Assembly (NCBI GenBank): GCA_964036155.1
Contig: OZ038423.1
Location: 72,741,249 to 72,805,248 of the forward strand
Reading direction: 5' to 3'
Origin: Diploscapter coronatus
Taxonomy: Eukaryota; Nematoda; Chromadorea; Rhabditida; Rhabditidae
Length of the DNA stretch: 64,000 nucleotides
Below the pieces are notes generated by a model. The model did no database searches. It was given only the letters and a program-made list of their open reading frames with translations, and was not told the origin of the DNA. Each line of letters opens with the position of its first letter. The first letter of the stretch is position 1. Shown here in pieces: positions 35,112-47,100 of this stretch. A program made the translations under genes and the position numbers.

Positions 35112-35327
35112 CTGAATACCGAGAATAAATTTCTATGGACGTATAAAATTACCCTTAATTCACAAAAGAATAAGAAATCCATTTGAAAGTTCAGAAATAT
35201 GCATATTTTATACAATCACTGCGACATCTCGATTCCTAATGATCTTCATCTATCAATACAAAGCAAATTTTGATAGACTCGCGATAAAATATCAATTTCG
35301 CACGTTAGATTTTGCTATTTATATCAC

Positions 35328-37441
35328 TTAATAGCGTGCAAGTACGATAAACCCTGACTTTTCGAGAAGAGGAGATCCTTGTGGAATGTCGAGAACGAAA
35401 TGTCCGCCGACGAGTCTTTCCTCAGGGTGTTTTGAAGTGACACCCACAAACGACAGGGGAGCCCCATCTACTCCAAAGTTGTTCGAACCTGTCATCAGGG
35501 ACACGAATGCATCCGTCAGGGCTACAAATATGATCTTGAAAAATAGAGCGAAGATCATGAAAATTATTTCCTTCAAATATTTTATTTTTCCATAAAGTTC
35601 TGAAGAACTGAAAGAATGCTTTCCTTTTAGAATATACTAACTTTTGAAGAATATAAATTTTCGGATTTTTTCTATCAGCCATTAGAATATTTCGAAATTC
35701 ATGTTTTCGTTTATAAAGGGATAGAAGAAAATGAAGAATTATTCAATCTTCAGGATAGTTTTCGAAAAAAAACTGGATTTTTTCCTATCGATCATCTGAA
35801 TATTCTGAGGATCGTGTAATTCAAGTAAATTAACTTGTTTTCAAGTGAACAACTTACGCGACGGGACGAGATTGGCAGTGAGGAAACAGCCATTGAGCAG
35901 CTTGAAATTCACTCCCTTCGATAAAGAAAGCTCGTCTAAATTCGCAATTTTCCACATCATTTTTACGCCTCTGAAAATGTCCTACTCTCGCAGTTTTCTT
36001 TTTCTCTGAAAGTTTTCCTTTTTAAAATTCCATCGATTCTAAAGTCAATTTTATATTTTAAAGAAACAACTTAAAAATTCGTTTTTTCTTCGAACCTCCA
36101 TACACGAGATAAACATAAGCAAAAATTTATTCGAATCAAGGAGATTTTTAACCAAAATTTGAAACTTGAAAACGTTCCTTACTTAGGTTGTGGTTTAGCA
36201 TCGACCGTCGAGAAGAGAGGATCGGCTGGGCCCTCTGAGTGTTTTTCTTCCTCTTCCTCAATTTTCCTTCGTTTCAGCCTCGTTTCCATTTCAGTCTCGA
36301 TTTCGTCATTTTCCCTCTTCTCATTCCTGATCAATTCGTCCAGAATCATCTGCACGCCATCTTCGCCGGCTTCGTTCTGAAAAAATTGCAAGAGAATTAT
36401 TTGAGTCGAAATTGGAGTGCTCTTTTCTTTAGTTTCGATATGAATTTTTTCATCGTTCTTTACAATCGAGTGATTTAGAATAGTGAATAGGGAAAACGAG
36501 ATTTCCCATCTTAGCTCTTTCACGGTAATTATTACCCATGAACGTTTTTCCGGATAATGTAAAGAAAAAGGCTAGTCCGTCGGTTGTAATTATTTGAAAA
36601 CGTTAGAGAAAGCGAATGATGAAAGTTACTGTCGCATTGATGGAAACGTCATCGTTTTCATTGCTTTCCTCTGCTTGTCGTTGCTGTTCAGGAATTGGCT
36701 TATTAGAACTTCTCCTCGCTCTCTCCATTTCCCGACCTATTTCCCCTTCCATCAGTTGATCCCGACAGTAGCAAACCTGGAAATTTTAAATCAGAACCAG
36801 AGCCAAACTCATTTTTATGACCATTTTACAATTTGAGTTAATTAGCTTTTAAAAATGAAAACTACTAATGACGAGATGATACACATATTTTTCTCAATTT
36901 TATTCCTCACTTTACCTAACTAGAGTTTTTGTCAATTAGAAATTTCCCTAAACTTAAACGTCTCATAATAAAACTTGTCTAGTCAGGAAAATTACAAGAA
37001 AAAAAACCAACCGGCACAGCCCTCTGCCCATAAGCGGCCCAAATGTGCATCTCCATTTGTTTTTTAGTAAATCGCACGACTTCGCAATTCGAAAACGAGC
37101 AGAAAAACAGACACCATTCGGGATGCTCGAGGGAGATGTGGTTCTGAAAATAACGACTTTTTTAGATAAGCATCTCATTTAAGACTTTGAAAGTGCGAGG
37201 GGCGATTTGTAACGAAATATATCGGGGAATATTCGTAACTTGTGTCACAAGTGATCAAAAACAACTATTTTAACACATTGTCATCTAGTTACTTTAAACA
37301 TTTTTAAAGCTAAAGGAAAAATGTACACCTTTTGTATCTTTTGTCTTCAAGTCATAATTTTAGAGGAAAACATGGCACGATTACCTCAAGAACCTCTTCT
37401 GAAGTTTGCGATGTCGAACAGAGTGGACACTGGATCATCAT
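35328..37441 (-). CDS. C2H2-like zinc-finger protein of unknown function
   Basis: I do not recognise the family. Six phase-consistent exons (37441-37385, 37143-37012, 36776-36630, 36376-36183, 35970-35858, 35521-35328) encode 278 residues. The N-terminus has one clear C2H2 finger, CPLC to HISLEH (C-x2-C-x12-H-x4-H). A second cysteine/histidine group follows (CLFFC, NCEVV, MEMHIW, VCYC). The middle is highly charged, with a probable coiled coil and nuclear-signal-like RLKRRKIEEEEE. The C-terminal 100 residues (KMMWKIANLDELSLSKG to LLEKSGFIVLARY) look folded and hydrophobic but match nothing I know. Phase decides between two open frames in the last two exons; the chosen one reads VPSPLTDAFVSL. 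It lies 680 bases downstream of SZT2 on the same strand, so co-transcription is possible. Confidence 0.78.
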
Positions 37442-38121
37442 AGGCTGATACTATCTGAAAGCTATCATTTTCTAAAATTCTAAAAAAAAGAAATATGATC
37501 TATCGCTAAAAACAAATATGAAAAATAAAAAAAGATGTATAAAAAAGTTTATTTCGAATAGTTCACAATGAAAGAGCACAGATGAAATTGCGCGCACGAT
37601 TTCTGAAATCGAATTCTACGAATTCCTAGCGGAATTTCTAGTGAAACCAGATAAAAATAGTCAAATTTTGGCAAAGATCAAATAAAGCCGACTAGGCTAC
37701 GAAAAACGGGAATGAGTCATTACAAATTACAAATAGTGAAATAAAATGGGTTACTGTAACTTTGCAATTTTTTCTGGAAAAATGTCCATGAAAAACTACA
37801 GTAACACTATGACCTGTATAAAATAAGTAATCTTTGTTAAGCGATTGATAATTGAGAAAAAGCAGAAATAGCATACAAGGTTCGAGTTAAATTTGACGAA
37901 ATCATGGGATAACCACTTTAGTTCTATTTTCCATCTTTCATAAATTATCAATCAATTTTTTTTGTATACAGTGGACGAAACCTGAGAAAAATAATGGCAA
38001 TGTCGAAATAATAAAAGCTTGCAAAAATACGATCTAAATGTTCATCTTCTTTTAAAAGTTATTTTCAGACATATTTTTGCGAGTAAAAATAAAGGCAGGT
38101 AAGCAAGAAAAATACTCGAAA

Positions 38122-41100
38122 TTAAGTGTATCCTGGGGGTTTCTGCAGCAAATCGGACCAGAGGAACGCGGTCACACAGGCTATCAAATCGTCGAAAGCC
38201 GTGTCCAATCGTTGTTGTCTGGAAAACCCACATTTCTTTCAGGAATTGAAAATTTCAATAATAATATCTAGGGCCATACAAAAAGCTATTCGAGTTTATA
38301 AATTAGTATTCTACTTCTTATATTATTTCGGGTCATAAAAGGCCGAGTATCATAGAAAATAGACAATGCTAATTTTTAAATTCCAAGAAATTATTGAATG
38401 ACGCGAAAGCGAAAATTATTTTTTCATTGCAATTTCTACTTGTCAAAAATCACGAGTCAATTGTGCTTTTCATTGCAAAATCTCATAATTCATATCATGG
38501 ATTTCAGAAAATGGATAATTTTACTCACGAAAAGTGGAATAAACTCAAACTGTTTACCTGAAAAGTAAAGTCTGAGCGCTAGGTTCATCGTCCTTCTCCT
38601 TGAAGAGAACACTCAGAGAGGGTGTCTGTTCCCCCTCGCAAGCGATCAGGAACAGAGTGTTGATGTCATCTGGGTTCGTGATCAATAAGGACTGAAAAAT
38701 AGTTGACATCTTACTTTTTCCAGATTATTTTTATTCTGATTTTTTATCGACTTAGAGAAAATTCAAATCGTTGCAGAACTGATGCCCCCTTTTCAAAACA
38801 TGATAACTATGGTTTCTTTAATTATTAGATTTCATTTCCAAAAATACGAAGTTTACCTTCTTATTCGAGTTTTGATACTCGAAGAATCGACATCGCTGCG
38901 CGCCGAAACGAGCGAAGAGGAAACGACACAAACGAGCACAGCTCGAGCCTTGCAGCAGTTCTTTCAACCTAGAAAACACTTTCAATTTAAAAATCTCGAT
39001 TTTCTAAAAAGAAATAGACTGTAGGCAGTTCGCAAATGACGAGATGACGAGACCCTTTTAGTAAATGACGAGAGACCGTTCGCTATAGTTTAGGATAAGG
39101 GATGGGTATAAGGGTGAAATAGTATGGGAACGGTCGGTCAGAGCATCTCGTCCCTGACCAAAAAGGGTGTCGCCATCTCGTCAATACGAGTTGCCGACTA
39201 TGTAAAGAGAAAAACAAAAATTTATAAATATACCTGGGCTCTCTCTTCTCCATGGCCTCTTTGTCGACCATGCTAATGAGCGTCTCCAATTCGGAGGTCA
39301 GGTAATCGCTCACGGCCCAACGCAGATTGTTCCAGGGATCTTGGTTTCTGCAAATTTAAAATTTATTTCCCATTTTTTTTACAAGTTCTTATCAAATTTA
39401 AGGTGAAACGTATTGACAGATAGAAAAGTTTCTGAAAGAGTTTCGATTAAATGAATAAATTTAGGAAATAAGAAAGTCTTACTTTGTCGAATTCGTGCCC
39501 AAGAAAATGCTCAATCTACTATGGACGGGAGGATTGCTGCGGGTCGGTAGGGACAAGATCTGAAATGCAGCTATTAAAAAATTCAATTTTTAAAAATCCG
39601 ACCTTTTGCCACATCATGTCCCGTCTGCAGAGCCAGAGTGCGTCGTCCACGTTCTTCTTCAGACTCAAACTGAACTCCACTACGCAATCTTCTAGGGCCT
39701 GAAATGTTCTAATTCTTGGAAAATTTTATTTTATTTCTTGAAAAAATCGATTGTTTCCATTTATCGACTAGACTTCCGCGTTTTTTCTCTCAAGAATCAA
39801 GATAAGCTTTGATTTTTTCTAATTTTGAGAAAATGGATATTTTTATGAGAATATGACGAAACGTGCAAAAAGTTCGACATTTCGAACTTTTCTTTGCAAC
39901 AACTTGCCCTAACTCTTTTCCCCCTTCTTTTGCATAAAATTCGTCATTTTGCCTGTCGCAAATCAAAGAAGCCTAAATTCAGCGCTAAGGTGCGGTCGCC
40001 AGGGCTGGTATTGGCGTTTCCCTTGAGAGGAAATGAGCTTATCTCACTTGGGTTCGATTCCCAATCGCATCGACATTTTTGCAAAAATCACGGACAAAAT
40101 TTTGTAGTCAATTTTCCAAACTTCATGTTTTTTTCGAGGATGTTGTTTAAATTTTTCATCCACCCACGAGTAAACTAGAAATCATTTTCAGGTAAATTTT
40201 CATGTTTCATGATTTTATACAAAACAAATCTACTTTTTGCAGTCTCTTTTGCCTTCCACTTTGATAATAGACGTAGATGATGCACTCGTTTGGGATGTCG
40301 CCTTCTGAAAATATGGCAATTATTCAAAATAATCGGGAATTTTCACCCTTGTAAGTTTTTTTCTAAAATAAAGGAGAATTTTGCCTAACCATGAATTTTC
40401 CTATGTCGCCTTGGCGCCGTGGAGCTACTCTGGATAGAAATCGATCGATTGACGAGAGCCATTTCGCCATCAGATTCAGCGTTTTTTTGCAAGCCGTAGA
40501 CGAAATTCTCGGGAAATTCCGTGTCTAAAACGTTTCCTTAATTAAAATTGATAAAAATTTTCTTATATTACTAGCCAATAAAATCATGAAAAAGATACAG
40601 TAAACTTCTAGATAAAATGATCTTACCACTAAATCTAGGAGTTTTCCCGTTCGAGGCGGATTTTTGTGGATTGGGATTTTCGTTTTCCTTCTGCAACTGC
40701 GTTTCCCTAGCCAATCGGCTCAAATGACTTCCAGATGAACAGCGTCTCCTATAAAAAAAACTCTTATGAAAGTGAAATTTGAGAAAAAAGTTGCAAGTTG
40801 TTTTTGTCATATCACCGATAAATACTATTTCTGTTTACAACAACTTTTCCAGTGCTTGGAACTGTCTGATGTAATTTTTTTTTCAAAAAAGAATAGGGTA
40901 AACCTTTATCCTTGCACTATTTGACCATTTTTCGCAGAAATATTTTTAAAAATATATCATAAAGTTAATAAAAAATGATTTTGATATATTTTAATGGTGT
41001 TTTGCAGGATAAAGAAGAAAGGGTAAAGCACTGATTTGTACCTGAGAGCGGAAGTGGAGAGAGAAGATGAAAGGCCAACTGAACCATCGGGATTCATCAA

Positions 41101-44100
41101 GGGAATGCCAGCGCCCGATCTGCAAATGAGAAGAAAAATTAACAGTAAAAACTAAAAGTTTCGATGTTCGATAGAAAATTTCATTATAAAATACTTGCAA
41201 AACGAAATGAGGTTAAAAATTGAAATACTATTTCGACCTATGTAGTGCTACCCCCTTCTGGAAAATAGCAAGAGAAAGAGGAAAAATGGAGTTAAAACTA
41301 CAAAAGGGTTTAGGGGTAAAAAGCACAAAAGGCCTATTATTTCTCATGAGGCAAATAGTATTTGAACAAAAAACTTACGTGAACTTCCAAGCCATCTCAT
41401 CAGCCTTGTCACTCGGGTCATCGATTTCCCTCTGCTTCCGCGATATTATAGAACTCGTTCTTCGACGAGGACTACTCGAATCGCCAGAGTCGAAACTTGG
41501 ACGCATCTGAAAAAGATGGAATTTGAGGAAAAGGGTTTCGAGAATAGGGTAGTTACAAATCGAAGAAAAACATTGATTTTGAAGTGGATATTATTTTGTA
41601 TTTCAAGAAGGAAAACGATTTTCAAACCCACATTATTCTTCCTCTCGAATTTGGTGAACTCTCCCGAACTGCTGTTGTCAGAATCGTCGCGACGTCGGCG
41701 CTCTTCTTCAAGAGGTTCGACTGAAAGAAAATAGATACATTTCGAGCTTTTGTTGTGATTTTGAATTTTCACTACTTCGTCACGTAACAATTTCGCCACT
41801 AAGCTTGGCTAGGCTTGCTAGAGTATCTTTTTCCTGTATTATTTCGCATTAGGTGGAGAAGTGGTAAAAAAATCCAAGTCGAAAATGCTTATCGATATAA
41901 TTCTCTAGTGAAAGAGTCGGCCCTTCGGCTTTATCTTCGATGTTATCCATTTCATGAAACCTATTGAAACGCAAAGAATGATTTAAAAAAAAACATGTAC
42001 AAAAACTGACTTGTATTGGTGCTGACCGCTATGAGATAGAAAGTGAGACTGATTTTGTCGTGCATCTCTGATCTGTTTCTGTCCCTGAGCACCACGCGGA
42101 TCAGCTCCCTATCCGAGTTGTCCTCTGCGAAACTGTCGCAGACCAGCATGTATTCGTCCTCTCCACGCTCGCCTCGCTCTAGTTCGTCTACGTTCTAGAA
42201 GAAGAAATTTTAAACTTATTTCGTAAATTTTTTGAATAAAAATGAGCCTCATCTTTTTTTAAATAAATATTCAGAAAAATTTTATTTTTTGCAGTGTTTT
42301 TCATAAAAAGAATCATGTTTTCTTATAGATTATCACAAAATGCAAGTTAAAACGAAAAAGATCCATACCCTCAACTTGACGACCCTCCACTTGTAAATGA
42401 GATTGTTCTTGAGGAAATGCTCCCAAATCATATTTGCCGATACGTTGTGTTGCAGTTCGAATTTCGTGTGCTCTAGAAGAAGATCTTATCAAATATTTGT
42501 TAACTATCGATTATTTTGAAAGAGCTAAATTTAATTAATATTTTCGAAAACGGGTGTGCACATTTCATTTTTAATGATTTTGGACGAAAAGGATGTTATA
42601 TGCTCGGATCGATTTTCAGGATGAATGTTTTCTAAAGAATGTTCCCCTCGTTTATCAATCGAACAGCTAGAATGCTATTGCATCAAATAAATGGTTTATT
42701 TGAAACCTACTTACCCTGATAAACACAATTTCTCGCATTAGGTGGGCGGCAACCGTAGTATTCGAGGAAATCGATGAGGAACGCGTGGGTGTTGTAACCC
42801 GAATTGAATAGTACCTGAAAATGCTTAAAAATTGTACTATAGTCCAAAAATTAGCATAAAATTCAATTTTACTGCTTTTCTATAATGAAAAGCCTATTCA
42901 ATTCTTGAAAAAATGTTCCAAAAATAAAAAAAAACGAGCTAACCTCATCCTTTCCAATAAGATATTTGCTGAGAATCCTGAGATGGAAATCATAGGTGAA
43001 TGAATGGATGTGACATTTGACTTTCAGCTCGTTCATGTATTCCTCCATGAACATCAAATCCGAGATGCTGCTCTGAAACATTCAATCGGTTGATAATTCA
43101 GAAATGTCGTCATGTCACAATATTAAATGATAGTATAAAGAGTGGGAGAGAATATCTCCTTATCCTCTTCCAGTCCCACATACTATTCGATAAGTTTGCG
43201 ACAGGATGAGTTCTTCGAATAGCACATTATTTCAAAGGTTTAAAAATTCTCCACCTCTTTCCGAATTCTGCCTTCGAACTCGTCGCCCGTCCAGACGTAG
43301 AATTCGCTCATGAAGTACGGCTCGGAAAACGAGAGGACCATCAAGATTATTCCAGCTGAAAATTAGCTTTTTCTGAAAAAAGTCATCGAATATTGTTAGG
43401 AAAGAAAATGTCATCAGAAAACTTTAAAAATCTCAATTATCATAAAATTTGATATTGTACCCTGAACAGCAGCAGCAAGAAGGACTTTTGGTGGATTGGT
43501 GCACGCCTGAGAGAAGTCCAGTCCGTACAGACGCTGCTCTTCGGAGCTGAAAAAGCGATATTTTCGAAAACTCGAAGAGGAACTCCCACTTTTTGCACAA
43601 TTCAGTGACTTCGACGAATTCCAAATCGAGTGTTTTCATGTATCGGACGTAGTCCTGCATCAGCATATAGAGGATTTTGATCTGAAAAAATATTGAAAAT
43701 AAAAATGGTAAAATAAGAAAGGGCTATCAAACTGAATTTTTCAGGTCTAGTGAAAGCAAATTTACCATGCAAGGATCATCTCCGCTTCTGTATCTTGTTG
43801 ACGGTTTGATGTGTTGAGCAGACGCTATTCTGGAAAGTTTTGCATTTAGAAAAAATCCGTAATTCAAGAAAATTCTCGACAAACCCGAGTGTATTGGTCC
43901 TGGCCCTAGTTCCAGAATTGGCATTTTGCACGGGCGATTGCGGAGCTACATTTGCAGTGACGGCACTTTGCGGAGTGCTAGCTTTTCTTCTCGTCTGCAT
44001 TGCTACATCCGACATGCTTCCTGCAGCAATTCATAAGTGGGTTTAATTTATGCTAATTTCAACCGTAAGTTTATTAAAAGGCTGCGAATCTTTTCCTCCA

Positions 44101-47100
44101 CAAGTTAGTACCTTTCTTCCAAAAATTTAAACTGAATACTTCCCTCCAAACTCTATTTATCTTTTCCTCTCTCTCTCTATAATGGGAGGAAGGTACTCGT
44201 TAAAAAACTGAGAGAAAAGTACTAGCAGACGCTTTAAAAATATATATTTTAGCATTTTTAAAGAAACGTTCATTTTTTCAATTAGGGGAAATAGTAAACG
44301 ATGAAAATTACCTGTGTGTGTCAAAGCTGTGGTCGAAATCGACTTGTTCGAAAACACGTCGTGGACTTTGCCGCGAACCTGAATATTTTAGGTAATGAAA
44401 GACTTTTCAGATAACTATTCCTTCCCCTCTAGTCATTGATCTTCTTTCGAATAAAATCTAGTTTCGAAAAAGAGATAAGAACTGAGAATTGAAATGTATT
44501 ACAAATAGTCAACAAGAATGATAAAAAAAGAGAATTACAAATCCCAACCTCAGCAATTTTCCTTCTCCAACTAGGGAACAGTAGAACTGGAGTGTGAACG
44601 AAATGCACCAGACGGCAATTTCTAAGCAGGTTAGAAAGATCTTCTTCCTGAAAATATCATTTCCAATTTCTTTAAGAATGAATCTATTTTTCATTCAGCG
44701 AACTATCCTGCCTGAAACTTCGTGGGATTTCAAGAATAGCTTATAGAGAAACTGGGTAAATTTCTCGAAAATCCAACTTACCCTCATTTTGAAGCACTTG
44801 CTGAGGAACGAGTTCTGGATGTTCTTGCCAGTTCGGTAGTGATTTAATCGTTTCGCAAGGCCAGCCCTAGAAATAAAAAAATTGGCATTATTTTAGAAAA
44901 TAACGATCCTACCGAATCGATTTGAGTCGTTCCAATTGAGAATTTATCAGACAAGTCGATTCGTTGATGCGGAAATGACCTGAACATTCCTTTTTTTCAG
45001 AAAAAAACATAAGATTCTTACACTTATCCTGATAAATCCTGAATAGAACTTGTGCGTATTCGGGTGGCAGTTTTTCGAAGTGGGGCATCTGAAGGAAAAA
45101 TAAAGATTTTTTGAAAAGAAGATAAACAAATTAGAGTACCTCGGGCGGGATATCAGATGGATAATCTCTATCGATAAGTTCATCGGGATTTCGCCAAACC
45201 AGAGCCAAATATGGGTTGATGCAGGGATACAGGTCCGTCTGAAATAGGAAATAATTAGAAACAATACTTTTCGCAAAATGAAGTTATATCAAAATCTTAC
45301 TCATATTAAACTTGTCAAAACTTTTGAAGCTTACCTAGTTTGGTGGAATATTCTAAATCCACAAAAATCTTATCCTATAAGAGCGAAAATTTTTGATACT
45401 GAATGATCATTTTTCGAAAATATTTTTCACCGAGTTAGAAATCTTGGAGGTCAAGAATAGCAGGGGAAGAATGATTTAGGCCGACTTCCATTTTCGAGTG
45501 TTATTTCTTGTTTTCTAACACACAAGAAATAATAATAATGCGCCGCTTTTCATCTTCAATATTAAGGACAAAGTAATTGAATTTTCTTCAGCTTACCTCG
45601 TACGGTGACAAATTCGTGATGCCGATTTTGTGAAGACCGATTTCTCGCAGCAAGCGTGCTCGAGCATTGTGCCAGTGGACAGTTCTGAAGATTTTATCTG
45701 GGTTTTCTAATAAACTTCAAATTTCTTTTCTCTAGAAAATTAATATATTAAAAATGTCTAGTCAGCGATGGTAGTGATAAGAATTTGAAGAAGATCCTCT
45801 TCAAACCCACCCATTTCTTACAACAAAAGTTTCAAATGTTGAAATGAAAAAAAAAACGATTCCTACTTGGTAACAATTTCCCTTATGGAAGTCGAAATTG
45901 TTGGATGGTAGTTGTAGAAGTAGAGGGTGAATTTCGAGCCTCTGACCACTCCACACAGAAGACGCTGACGGGGAATGAACGAGAAGTCCAGCCGAGGGAT
46001 GAATAGGACTGAAAAATAAAGGAAAGTCTCCTAGTTTATCCAAAATGTGCCCTTGTCTAAAATGACAGCAGGTATTTTTGATCAGGAAAATAGCAATAGA
46101 AAACTTTGCCTACCCGCATTTTTCTCTGCGAATTCCTTGAGAGTTTCAGGAATTTCCCCAACCGGCTCAAAGCCATATCGCTTTGTTTCAATCGAGACAT
46201 CGGCAACCAAGCCGACGAACACGAAACAGGGATGAGAATTCTCAATTGCATCCAGGTCCACGGGAATGTCGCTCTGGAAATGACTTTCTCTTGTAATACA
46301 GTATTTTTCATGAGAATAACCTCCTAGCTTATCATTTTCAATGAAGAATTCGCCATGACTTGGATTTTTGAAATTGATTCTTTTTCAATGATGAAAGAAG
46401 ATTCAGACCTTTGAAAATTTTAGTTTTTTTTATGATTCAACACTTGTCATTTCGCGATCGAAATATAAAATGCAACAATCTTGAAACATGGAAAATTTAC
46501 CGAAACATTTTGTTGAATTTGCTGCGCCACAGACTCGTATTTGCCATCGACGTTCTCGTGGAATTCGTGGCTTCGGTCCAAGTTCGACTGAAAATCGATT
46601 GTTCTTTATCTTATTCTAATTTTCAATAATCCAACCCATTCGTAGAGAACAATCGATTCCTGGCTTTCGGCGTGTCGGCGAATTTGATCTCGGACCACGG
46701 TTAGTGCCTGAAAATTTAATTCTTAGGGGATATTTCTAAGGAGTCCTTTTTTTAAATTTATTCTTTCAAAAATTTACATGCATTCTCTTTTCAGTAAATT
46801 TTCAATTATCTACTATTCTCTAGTTAATGATGCAACGATCAAAGAATGCCATCATAACTTTCCTTTTGTCATTCGAATAGAATTCGAATATTTTCGAAAC
46901 GCTCTATCAAATAGCCACAAACAGACTAGAAAAAGTACGTTTTTGCCACAGCGAATTGCAAACAAACACTCTATTGGCTAGAGAAAGATTAGTTTGAAGA
47001 GAGCATAGAGAAAACAATTCAACAAACTGAATCTGAAAAAGATAAAAATACTTTCTCTAGGAAATTGATAAAATGGGCGGAGTTTAAATTGTGCCAACGA

